From contig JAVCDJ010000064.1 in the NCBI GenBank assembly GCA_030765845.1, forward strand, positions 1 to 33,984: a DNA stretch of 33,984 nucleotides, read 5' to 3'. Source of the DNA: Candidatus Stygibacter australis (GTDB lineage Bacteria > Cloacimonadota > Cloacimonadia > Cloacimonadales > TCS61). The notes under the pieces are model-generated. The model worked only from the letters and a program-made list of their open reading frames with translations. It had not been told where the DNA came from and did no database searches. Numbering within the stretch: position 1 is the stretch's first letter; every line of letters starts with the position of its first letter. The translations under genes were made by a program, and so were the position numbers. Positions 17,893 to 25,777 of this stretch are shown piece after piece.

Positions 17893-18044
17893 GCAGGCGA
17901 TGTCATCATGGGACATGGAATTAGTTAGTAGAATAAGTGATTTCGGTATCGAAAATAGAAAGTTGCCTAAATACTGAAACTGACCTCAGCAAGATAGGCA
18001 ACCAACATAAACACACACAAGCTAAAATAATATAGGAGTACATA

Positions 18045-20387
18045 ATGTACAAGAAATATTTTGTTTTATTGGCAATTGTGATATTGCCTTTGATGATTTT
18101 TGGCACAGACTGGTATGTGGATTGTACTGCACAACCAAATGGAAATGGGAGTCAACAAAGTCCGTTTCAGGAAATTGGAGATGCAATTGAAAACCCATTA
18201 ATCAATAATAATGATATAATTATAATATCAGAGGGCGTATATAGTCCAATAGATATAGGGGATATTGGAATTAAAATAACTGCTGAACAAGGTGAAACAG
18301 TTACTATCAATGGAGGTAGAAATAGAAGTTGTATAAGATTTACTTCAGCCTGTACAACGCCAACATTAATTAATGGAATAACTTTGACTAATGGATTTGA
18401 AAATTTGTATTATGGTGGCGGAATTAGCTGCGAATATTCAAGGGAATTAACAATAACTTATTGTTCGATATTAAATTGTGGAGCTCAATCAGGTGGAGGT
18501 ATAGCGGTATATGAATCCATACTCAACTGTTCACATTGCATCATCTCGAATAATGAGACATTTTTTCAGAATGGAGGGGGGATTTATGCTTCACACTCAG
18601 AAGTTAATTTATCATCAGTAAAACTCTCTAATAATTTAGCTTCTAGTAATGGAGGAGGATTATATATTGAACAAAATTCTGAAGATCATAATATTGTTGT
18701 CACTAATACCCTAATTAACAATAATAGGGTAACTGGGGGAAACGGAGGAGCAATTTACATTTATTCCGGTACAGATGAAAACTGTTCTGTTGATCTCAAT
18801 AAATGTACAATTGTTGACAATTACTATGACGAATATGGATTTGGGGGAATAAGTACTTTTGTTTTACCTTTTTGCGAAGTAAACCTGAATATTGCAAATA
18901 GTATCATATATAACAATACCGGGTCACCTCAAATTATACCAGGATATAATGTAACATATTGTGATGTTGAAGGGGAAAATCTATATACGGGTACAGGAAA
19001 TATAAATGATGATCCAGAATTTGTTGATGCCTCCAATGATGATTATTCTCTGGAGTATAACAGTCCCTGCATTGATACTGGTGTTGATAGTAGCACTTAT
19101 GATGATCCTGACGGTTCAAGAGCAGATATGGGCTATCTCTACCATGAACAGGATGTATATAGCTGGCAGTATGGTCCCTTTGAAAGACAGTATCTGTGGA
19201 AGAGTTTCCCAAAATTGCAGATAGATCCCAATCAGGGGGGTGATGTAGATGTTGAGAACTCTCTGCAGTCATGGAATCCGTTGCAGAATGAGTTAGCAAT
19301 AACAATCACATTTGAATTTAACGAACTTGATTACGGAGAATATGATGCTGGTGCAGAAACCTGGGATTGGGATCAAAGCGCAACAATATCAAGTATAAAA
19401 GGATATAAGATGGAAAAAGATAATGCAACTGGCAGTTTATTATTTTCCAGAGGTGTAATATGTGAATCTGATACATATCTGAATACTCATGCCAGTCTTG
19501 AAACCTGGCTGGGATACTTTCTGGAAGACAGTCAATTAGTACTGGATGCATTTCCTTCCAGTGTGCTTGATGACGCTGTACTGGTTAAGACAATGGATTG
19601 GACTATCAGCAGAAATACTACAAATGATCGCTGGTCAGGAGCTACAGGTTCCAGTTATATCAATTATGCTGATTGCGTGGTAATAAAAACGGTAAGTGCT
19701 CATAATGATTTTACCTGGGAAACACCCTCCCGCAGCGGAGAAGCACATTATAGACCAGTAGCAGAACATTTTTCATTTGATGATGATGTTGATTACTTTC
19801 CTATCTATGCAGCATTTGACGTTAACGACATGCCTGACGAAGTAGCAGTTTATATTGATGGTGTCTGCCATGGAGCACAGGTAGTCGAGGATACTCTCTG
19901 CCAGATATGCGCCCATATTCTGGAAGAAGATCCCGGTCAGGAAGTTGAGTTTGCTTTATGGTATGATGGAAGAAGTGGAGTAGAGTTTTTAAACAATTAC
20001 CAGGTTTTTAATGAATCAAAAGATAAATATGAAAGCAAAAAACTGGTAACAGGAATGCCTGGAATCCATTATAAAGTTTTCCTTGAAGGAACCAACGAAA
20101 ATATTGTTACTCCTCAATTCAACCTGAACTGCTATCCTAATCCTTTCAATCCTGAACTGACCATTTACTTCAATCTAAGAGAAACTCAAGATGTTCATCT
20201 GAATATATATAATGTTAGAGGACAAAAAGTGAAAACTCTGGTTAGTGAATTATTCCGTCCTGATGATTATAAAATTGTCTGGAATGGTGATGATAATAGT
20301 GGCAATAGAGTAAGTAGTGGAGTGTATTACATTAGATTGCAGGTCGGTGAAGATATAGTGAACCGTAAAGTAATATTGATGAAGTAA
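18045..20387 (+). CDS. Parallel beta-helix surface protein with sorting domain (gene A)
   Basis: A 780-residue exported protein with a signal peptide (about 1-20, ILPLMIFGTD). Residues 22-340 form a right-handed parallel beta-helix of the pectate-lyase/polymorphic-outer-membrane type (NGNGSQQSPFQEIGDAI; repeated GGGI, GGGIYASHS, NGGGLYI turns). A choice-of-anchor-Q-like segment (SPCIDTGVDSSTYDDPDG) closes it at about 350-370. Residues 385-690 form an unrecognised module with conserved WKSFPK, WLGYFLEDSQ, INYADCVVIKTV, VAVYIDGVCHGAQVVEDTLCQ and LEEDPGQEVEFALWYDGR. The sorting domain (about 695-780) starts NCYPNPFNPELTI. TAGGAGT lies 5 bases before the ATG. It pairs with gene B 60-70 bases downstream. 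Beta-helix proteins bind or cut polysaccharides, but no catalytic residues could be assigned. Confidence 0.88.
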   Translation: MYKKYFVLLAIVILPLMIFGTDWYVDCTAQPNGNGSQQSPFQEIGDAIENPLINNNDIIIISEGVYSPIDIGDIGIKITAEQGETVTINGGRNRSCIRFTSACTTPTLINGITLTNGFENLYYGGGISCEYSRELTITYCSILNCGAQSGGGIAVYESILNCSHCIISNNETFFQNGGGIYASHSEVNLSSVKLSNNLASSNGGGLYIEQNSEDHNIVVTNTLINNNRVTGGNGGAIYIYSGTDENCSVDLNKCTIVDNYYDEYGFGGISTFVLPFCEVNLNIANSIIYNNTGSPQIIPGYNVTYCDVEGENLYTGTGNINDDPEFVDASNDDYSLEYNSPCIDTGVDSSTYDDPDGSRADMGYLYHEQDVYSWQYGPFERQYLWKSFPKLQIDPNQGGDVDVENSLQSWNPLQNELAITITFEFNELDYGEYDAGAETWDWDQSATISSIKGYKMEKDNATGSLLFSRGVICESDTYLNTHASLETWLGYFLEDSQLVLDAFPSSVLDDAVLVKTMDWTISRNTTNDRWSGATGSSYINYADCVVIKTVSAHNDFTWETPSRSGEAHYRPVAEHFSFDDDVDYFPIYAAFDVNDMPDEVAVYIDGVCHGAQVVEDTLCQICAHILEEDPGQEVEFALWYDGRSGVEFLNNYQVFNESKDKYESKKLVTGMPGIHYKVFLEGTNENIVTPQFNLNCYPNPFNPELTIYFNLRETQDVHLNIYNVRGQKVKTLVSELFRPDDYKIVWNGDDNSGNRVSSGVYYIRLQVGEDIVNRKVILMK

Positions 20388-20403
20388 TTTCTCGTGAGAC
20401 GAT

Positions 20404-20437
20404 CTGGGAACTGCGAGCTTCTGCTCGTAGTTCCCAG
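20404..20437. repeat. Palindromic element between genes A and B
   Basis: CTGGGAACT (20404-20412) pairs with AGTTCCCAG (20429-20437), followed inward by a G-T pair and CGAG/CTCG, around a 6-base loop. It is followed by AAAATAAGG, not a T tract, so a mobile palindromic repeat or processing hairpin is more likely than a terminator. A decayed relative (CTGGGAACAGCGAG ... CTGCTCGTAGT) occurs at 28083-28110. Gene B starts 17 bases downstream. Confidence 0.85.
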
Positions 20438-20454
20438 AAAATAAGGATGTGGTT

Positions 20455-22770
20455 ATGAATAAGTATTTGATTTTAGTTAGTATGATTTTTTTATTTGGAG
20501 TATTGCAGGGAACTACAATAATTGTTGATATAGAGGGCAATGGAGATTATACTTCAATTCAGGAGGGGATAAATGTCAGTGTGGATGGAGATATAGTGCT
20601 TGTCTATCCTGGTCGGTATTTTGAAAATATTGATTTCATAGGAAAAACTATAACTGTGGCAAGCTTGGAAATGACGACTGGTAATAGGGATTATATTGAC
20701 TCAACAATAATTGATGGTAATCAGACAAGTTGCTGTGTATATGTAAATAACAATGAGGGACAAGGAACAACATTAAGAGGATTTACAATAACAAACGGCA
20801 TTGGACATTTGATTACTGTAAGTAGAAGGGGAGGTGGTATTTATACTAGGGATGCATGCTTGGATATTATTAACTGTATTGTTAAAAATAATAATGCATA
20901 TAATGGAGGAGGTATTTCGGTCTCGGGAACCTATCTATATTTAGAAGGGTGTACAATCAGGAATAACAGAGCTTTAAAGCGTGGTGGAGGTTTAATATGT
21001 GGTCGCTTATACAGTTCAATCGAATTTTCTGATGACAACAGATGTAATATATATGATAATTTTGCTCCCTGGGGTCAGGATATTTGCAATATATTTGACG
21101 AAACAGTGGGAATGGTAACTGACATAATAGTAGATACCTTTACAGTTTCGGAGCCTCTGGGATTTGAGTTATATCAGGGTGGCAGCGATTATATACAGAA
21201 TTATTCCGGTGGTATGACTTTGGATATTCTTCAGGCAAAATATGAGAAAATAGAAGCAGACCTTTATGTAGCTCCCTGGGGTAATGATGAAAACAGTGGG
21301 CTTAGCGAAGCTGAAGCTCTGTATTCGATAAATAAAGCTCTGCAATTAATTTCGGCTGATAATGACCATCCCAGAACAGTACATCTAACGAATGGACTAT
21401 ATGCACCCTGGTATGAAAGCCAGACATTTCCCCTTGTAATGAGAAGTTATGTTTCGTTAATAGGAGAATCAGAGGAAAATACTATTATTGATCTTCAAAA
21501 TGGAAATTGCGGATTTATAGTTGATCTTTTTGGAGCACTTGGATATGAAGTCAAAAACATGACAGTTCAGAACGGTTATCTACCTGAAGACAATTCTGCC
21601 TTTTTTGGACATCTAAGCTATATTAGAAATGCAGAAGATTCTGCTGAACCATTACTATTTGAAAATATTACATTCAGAGATAATAGTTATCGTTTAGCTC
21701 TAACATATAATGAAGTAAATTTGACAGTAAGAGATGTTAAATTTATTGGTAATCATGGTGAATATAGTAATCAGGGAAATACTTTTTTAAGGACAAGTTT
21801 AATATCGGATAGTGTAAGAACTACATTAATAGAAAATTGTATCTTTCAAAATAATAACAGTGGAACTATCATTTTTTGGAGTGGGTCTAATATACCTCAG
21901 GGTTCTTTAACATGCAGTGTAGTAAATTGCCTATTTTACCAAAATGAATTTGAAAATGTACATACGCCAGAATTTCCAGCAGGCATGTCAATTGTCGCTA
22001 TTTTTACTATGAACTTAAATATTATAAATTGTACATTTACTGGTAATCAGTATTATGGTCCTACTATTGGCGATGCTCCGGTTAAAGTAACAGATGAAGT
22101 TTATGCGACTTTTGCAAATAATATATTTTATGATAATGATACCACACACTCCATTATTGCTCACTCGTCTGGTAACGCATTTCCGGTGGTTGTTGTACAT
22201 CACAATATCATTGAGAATGGTTTAGACGGAATTTTGGATGAAGGCAATTTTGTTATCTGGGATGATGAAACGAACTGGGATGTTGATCCGTTGTTTTTAG
22301 GAGAAGGAGATTACCCTAATACTTTGCAGGAAGGCTCACCAGCTATAGATATGGGGACTTTCAATCTCCCGGAAGGAGTGGAATTGCCGGAATATGATCT
22401 GGCAGGTAATCCGCGAACTATTGGCAATGGAATTGATCTGGGAGCTTACGAGTGGCAGTATCCGGATTCCAATGATGAAAATGAGATAACTGAGATTGAT
22501 GAAAATTTAATTATATACCCCAATCCTTTCAATCCCAGCACCGTGATCAAATTCAATCTGGCGGAAGATTCGTTTGCAGAGCTTAATATCTATAATTCCA
22601 AGGGGCAAAAGGTATGCACACTGCTTCAGGAGCAGGTCTCAGCCGGAACTCATGAAGTAAACTGGAACGGCAGAAATGATAATAACCGACCCGTCAGCAG
22701 CGGAGTTTATTATCTGAAACTGAAAACCAGTGATGCTAACCTGACCCAAAAGCTCCTGCTCCTGAAATAA
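20455..22770 (+). CDS. Parallel beta-helix surface protein, chimeric sorting domain (gene B)
   Basis: An exported protein of 771 residues from ATG 20455 (AAGGA lies 7-8 bases upstream; GTG 20449 is less likely). Signal peptide ends GVLQGTT. A first beta-helix (about 20-215) begins DIEGNGDYTSIQEGINVSVDGD and has RRGGGIY and GGGISVSG turns. A second begins DLYVAPWGNDENSGLSEAEA and extends to about 600. A choice-of-anchor-Q motif (SPAIDMG ... GIDLGAYEW) lies at about 640-675. The sorting domain (about 687-771) is nearly identical in DNA and protein to that of the C25-like protein and unlike that of its paralogue B'. Its terminator is also a copy of the C25 terminator. The body pairs with B' throughout, so this gene is a recombinant. 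Surface binding or polysaccharide interaction is inferred. Confidence 0.88.
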   Translation: MNKYLILVSMIFLFGVLQGTTIIVDIEGNGDYTSIQEGINVSVDGDIVLVYPGRYFENIDFIGKTITVASLEMTTGNRDYIDSTIIDGNQTSCCVYVNNNEGQGTTLRGFTITNGIGHLITVSRRGGGIYTRDACLDIINCIVKNNNAYNGGGISVSGTYLYLEGCTIRNNRALKRGGGLICGRLYSSIEFSDDNRCNIYDNFAPWGQDICNIFDETVGMVTDIIVDTFTVSEPLGFELYQGGSDYIQNYSGGMTLDILQAKYEKIEADLYVAPWGNDENSGLSEAEALYSINKALQLISADNDHPRTVHLTNGLYAPWYESQTFPLVMRSYVSLIGESEENTIIDLQNGNCGFIVDLFGALGYEVKNMTVQNGYLPEDNSAFFGHLSYIRNAEDSAEPLLFENITFRDNSYRLALTYNEVNLTVRDVKFIGNHGEYSNQGNTFLRTSLISDSVRTTLIENCIFQNNNSGTIIFWSGSNIPQGSLTCSVVNCLFYQNEFENVHTPEFPAGMSIVAIFTMNLNIINCTFTGNQYYGPTIGDAPVKVTDEVYATFANNIFYDNDTTHSIIAHSSGNAFPVVVVHHNIIENGLDGILDEGNFVIWDDETNWDVDPLFLGEGDYPNTLQEGSPAIDMGTFNLPEGVELPEYDLAGNPRTIGNGIDLGAYEWQYPDSNDENEITEIDENLIIYPNPFNPSTVIKFNLAEDSFAELNIYNSKGQKVCTLLQEQVSAGTHEVNWNGRNDNNRPVSSGVYYLKLKTSDANLTQKLLLLK

Positions 22771-22799
22771 ATTAATTTAAGACTGATATAACAATAACC

Positions 22800-22836
22800 G
22801 GAGAGATATTCCACCAGAATATCTCTCCTTATTTTT
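22800..22836 (+). terminator. Intrinsic terminator after gene B
   Basis: GGAGAGATATTC (22800-22811) pairs perfectly with GAATATCTCTCC (22817-22828) around a 5-base loop, followed by TTATTTTTG. It is paralogous to the terminator at 17092 but has the longer perfect stem. Confidence 0.92.
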
Positions 22837-23344
22837 GTTTAACGTTAGCTGTTTTTATTCCGAAGTACAACAGTTTCTGACTGAAATTAATAAGAGATTC
22901 CTTAAAATGCCAGATATGAATTCCTGGTAAACATTTTTACTCTATATAACCCATTATAACTATATTCATATAAATGAAGTTAATGTGTTATACAATAAAT
23001 TATGATTCCTATTGACAGTAAAACTGCCATTGACTTAGTTTTGTGATTAATGAATGAACTTCAATAAAAGAGGAAATGATGACTGAGACTGAAACAACTA
23101 ATGAACATAAAATGGTGTTAACTCTCTCTCTCTCTCTGTATTTAGGCTCTTCAAGCATAAGAAAGAAACGACCGGAATTTATTATCTCCTGAGGAAATTC
23201 AAGTTTGGCTGAGCACATTGTCCGCACAGTTAACCATAAAGCCGCTCTGCCAGCCGAAACCGACAAAGCAGCCAATACAAAGCAATGATAAGTTAACCAA
23301 AACCAGTATTATGTCAAGCTGGATGATCTTTTTAGGAGGAAAAA
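22837..23344. other. Spacer upstream of gene A' (duplication copy 2)
   Basis: Homologous to the first spacer over ATTCCGAAGT, CCAGATATGAATT...GGTAAACATTTTTACTCT, TTATACAATAAA and the conserved block at 23009-23215. It lacks the 202-bp insertion (empty site about 22996-23012). The CT run in the block is 16 bases instead of 14. After 23215 the sequence is unlike copy 1 and ends in a strong TAGGAGGA ribosome-binding site for gene A'. No independent gene is supported. Confidence 0.7.
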
Positions 23345-25687
23345 ATGAAGAATAAAATTTATATATTGATACTGATATTATTACCAGTATATTTATTATC
23401 AACTACTATTTACGTTGATGCGAGTGCAGACCCGAATGGAAATGGAACAATAAACTTTCCCTATCAGACAATTAATGAAGCCATTGATGATCTGGTTGAT
23501 GGAGATACTATAGATATTGCAGCAGGAACTTACACCGAAAACTTAGACTTTGAAGATTATTATTTCACAATGATAGGGGAAGATCCTACAACCACAATTA
23601 TTGATGGGAATAATAATCCCGCATCTGTTATAGATCTATCCGAAAGTTCAAGTGGTCTTACGGAAATAAACAATCTAACTATCTGTAACGGTAGCGACAG
23701 TGGTATTAACATATTTAATAGGAATGTTAATATTGTAAACTGTATTATTAGTAATAATCAAAATTCAGTTAATCCAGGAGGTGGAATTAAATGTTATGAT
23801 AATACACAATTAGTTGATTATTGCCTTAATATAATAGATTGTATTTTTGATAGCAACGTGACGTCAGTATGGGGGGGAGGGCTGTATTCTACCGGTAGTA
23901 TCACAAATATATATAATTGTAAATTTCATGATAATATTGCAGATGATCCTAATAACAATAATATTGTTCATGAAAAAGGGGGAGCTATTTGTTATCTTGC
24001 AGTAGATGGTGTTATTGAGAATACTCTAATTTATGATAACTATGCTACTCATCAAGGGGGCGCTGTATATCTTATTGGGCAGGAAGTTATACTATTTAAT
24101 ATAGATTTTAAATTTTGTACTATAGTTTATAATAATGCATCAGATGGTATAGGGAGTATAGGAGGCGTACATTCTACACCAGGAAGTTCTTTCGATGTAT
24201 CTTCAAGTATATTCTGGGGAAACAGCGGAAATTGCCAAGTTACACCTGGACACACAATCAATTACTCATGTATCGAAGGTGGTTACTATACAGGTACAGG
24301 TATTATAGAAGATGATCCAGAATTTGTTGATGCAGCTAATGATGATTATACTCTTGAATACTACAGTCCCTGCATTGATAAGGGTAATCCGTCATCAGCT
24401 TACTACGATCCTGATGGGTCTTATGCAGATATGGGATGTTACTACCATGAACAGGATGTTTATACCTGGACTTATGGTGGCTCAGTTAGAACTTATATCT
24501 GGAAAAGCTTCCCTAAATTTTTTTTTAGGGATTCTAATTCTAATACCGGCCAAGATATAGAGCCTGAATATGCATTTGAGACATGGACTCCAATTCCAGA
24601 AGGACTTGATGTATGGTATGAAAATGAAATCACAGAATATATATCAGGAGAAACAGATCCGACATGGTCATGGGATCCCGATAATGATGTTTGCAGTATA
24701 GAAGGTTACAAATTACGTAGAAATAACGGCGCAAACTGCCTTTTATTTTCCAGAGGATTATTATGTGAAAGAGAAACAGATCTAACAGTGACTTCTGCAA
24801 ATGCAGCCTGGCTGGGCTATTTTCTAAAAGATAGTCAAAATGTTTTGGATGCTATACCTGATACGGTTATCAGGGATGCTGTGTTGGTTAAAACGCAGGA
24901 TTGGAGTATTAGTAGAAATTCTACAAGTGATCCATGGTCAGGCACACCACGTTCGTGTAAAATCAACTATGCTGATTGCGTAATTCTCAAAACCGTTAAT
25001 TCTCATACTTTTGAATGGGAAACTCCCTCGCGTGATTCGGAACCGGAATATCGTCCAGTTGCTGAGCATTTTGCTTTTAATGACGATATTGATTATATTC
25101 CAATATATGCTGAGTTTGATGAAAACGACATACCAGACGAAGTTGCCGTTTATGTGGATGATGTCTGCCGGGGAGCGCAAGTAGTAGAAGATACTATTTG
25201 CCAGATTTGTACTCATATACTGGAAGAAGATCTCGGTCAGGAGATAGAGTTCGCTTTCTGGTATGAAGGAAGAAACTCGGAAAAAAGATGCAATAGTTAT
25301 CTGGTATATGATCAGGAAACTGGTGAATATATATCCGGAAGCCTAATTACCGGAATGCAGGGAATTCATTATGAGGTATCATTTAAAGACAATTATGAAA
25401 ACGTTGTTCCTCCTGAATATGACCTTAATTGCTATCCTAATCCCTTTAATCCGGAACTGACAATATCCTTCAATCTGGAAGAAACACAGGAAGTAAAGCT
25501 GAATATTTACAATGTCCGCGGTCAGAAAGTTAAGACTCTGGTTAGTGAGTTATTCCGTCCTGATGATTATAATGTTGTCTGGATGGGTGATGATAATTTC
25601 GGCAATAAAGTGAGCAGTGGTGTATATTACATCAGATTGCAGGTTGGTGATGATATTGTAAACCGGAAAGTGATATTGATGAAGTGA
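23345..25687 (+). CDS. Parallel beta-helix surface protein with sorting domain (gene A')
   Basis: A 780-residue paralogue of gene A. Signal peptide about 1-19 (VYLLSTT). A beta-helix (about 20-340; DGDTIDIAAGTYTENL, PGGGIKC, WGGGLYS, KGGAIC, QGGAVYL) ends in an anchor-Q-like segment (SPCIDKGNPSSAYYDPDG). Residues 386-690 repeat the unrecognised module of A (IWKSFPK, WLGYFLKDSQ, VAVYVDDVCRGAQVVEDTICQ). The sorting domain is about 695-780. The C-terminal half is very close to A, whereas the N-terminal helix is only recognisably similar, so the solenoid has diverged much faster than the rest. AGGAGG precedes the ATG by 6 bases. Gene B' follows after about 90 bases that include a different hairpin. 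Confidence 0.88.
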   Translation: MKNKIYILILILLPVYLLSTTIYVDASADPNGNGTINFPYQTINEAIDDLVDGDTIDIAAGTYTENLDFEDYYFTMIGEDPTTTIIDGNNNPASVIDLSESSSGLTEINNLTICNGSDSGINIFNRNVNIVNCIISNNQNSVNPGGGIKCYDNTQLVDYCLNIIDCIFDSNVTSVWGGGLYSTGSITNIYNCKFHDNIADDPNNNNIVHEKGGAICYLAVDGVIENTLIYDNYATHQGGAVYLIGQEVILFNIDFKFCTIVYNNASDGIGSIGGVHSTPGSSFDVSSSIFWGNSGNCQVTPGHTINYSCIEGGYYTGTGIIEDDPEFVDAANDDYTLEYYSPCIDKGNPSSAYYDPDGSYADMGCYYHEQDVYTWTYGGSVRTYIWKSFPKFFFRDSNSNTGQDIEPEYAFETWTPIPEGLDVWYENEITEYISGETDPTWSWDPDNDVCSIEGYKLRRNNGANCLLFSRGLLCERETDLTVTSANAAWLGYFLKDSQNVLDAIPDTVIRDAVLVKTQDWSISRNSTSDPWSGTPRSCKINYADCVILKTVNSHTFEWETPSRDSEPEYRPVAEHFAFNDDIDYIPIYAEFDENDIPDEVAVYVDDVCRGAQVVEDTICQICTHILEEDLGQEIEFAFWYEGRNSEKRCNSYLVYDQETGEYISGSLITGMQGIHYEVSFKDNYENVVPPEYDLNCYPNPFNPELTISFNLEETQEVKLNIYNVRGQKVKTLVSELFRPDDYNVVWMGDDNFGNKVSSGVYYIRLQVGDDIVNRKVILMK

Positions 25688-25732
25688 TTTTTTAACGTGA
25701 ACAGTGACCAGTGATTGGTGATTGTAAAAACG

Positions 25733-25756
25733 CCTGACGTCCTGAGGGACGTCAGG
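25733..25756. repeat. Palindromic element between genes A' and B'
   Basis: CCTGACGTCC (25733-25742) and GGACGTCAGG (25747-25756) form a perfect 10-bp stem with loop TGAG. It occupies the position equivalent to the unrelated hairpin 20404-20437 in the first unit. No T tract follows, and B' starts 21 bases downstream. Confidence 0.88.
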
Positions 25757-25777
25757 TATATATAATGGGATGTGGAT

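Larger units (their letters stand above)
17697..17897. other. Spacer block conserved in both duplication copies (copy 1)
   Basis: About 200 bases match 23009-23215 closely, far better than much of the neighbouring coding DNA. The block contains the palindrome TGACAGT-AAA-ACTGTCA, two TTGAC(A/T) boxes, AAAGAGGAAATGATG (ribosome-binding site and start), a CT-dinucleotide run, and GGCTCTTCAAGCA ... CTCCTGAGGAAATT. Strong conservation between diverged paralogues suggests a regulatory or leader function for genes A and A'. Confidence 0.6.
17130..18044. other. Long spacer upstream of gene A (duplication copy 1)
   Basis: A 915-base stretch without an established gene. In order it holds a CACAGAGTACTTAGAGGATT boilerplate segment (about 17173), sequence homologous to 22850-22995, the 202-bp inserted element (17485-17686), the block shared with the second spacer (17697-17897), and a unique segment with the inverted repeat GTTGCCTA (17962-17969) / TAGGCAAC (17995-18002) just before the TAGGAGT ribosome-binding site of gene A. 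The last inverted repeat has no counterpart in the second spacer. Confidence 0.7.

Noticed and set aside
17821-17937. Alternative frame reading ALQAQERNGQNLLSPEEIKVWL as a transposase remnant
   Set aside because: It looks protein-like in copy 1, but it follows an in-frame TAG, has no start codon, and the second copy has a stop at the fourth codon (LQA-stop). Insufficient to call a gene.
20404-20437. Intrinsic terminator between A and B
   Set aside because: The hairpin is followed by AAAATAAGG instead of a T tract, and the same position in the second unit has an unrelated hairpin, so a palindromic repeat is more likely.
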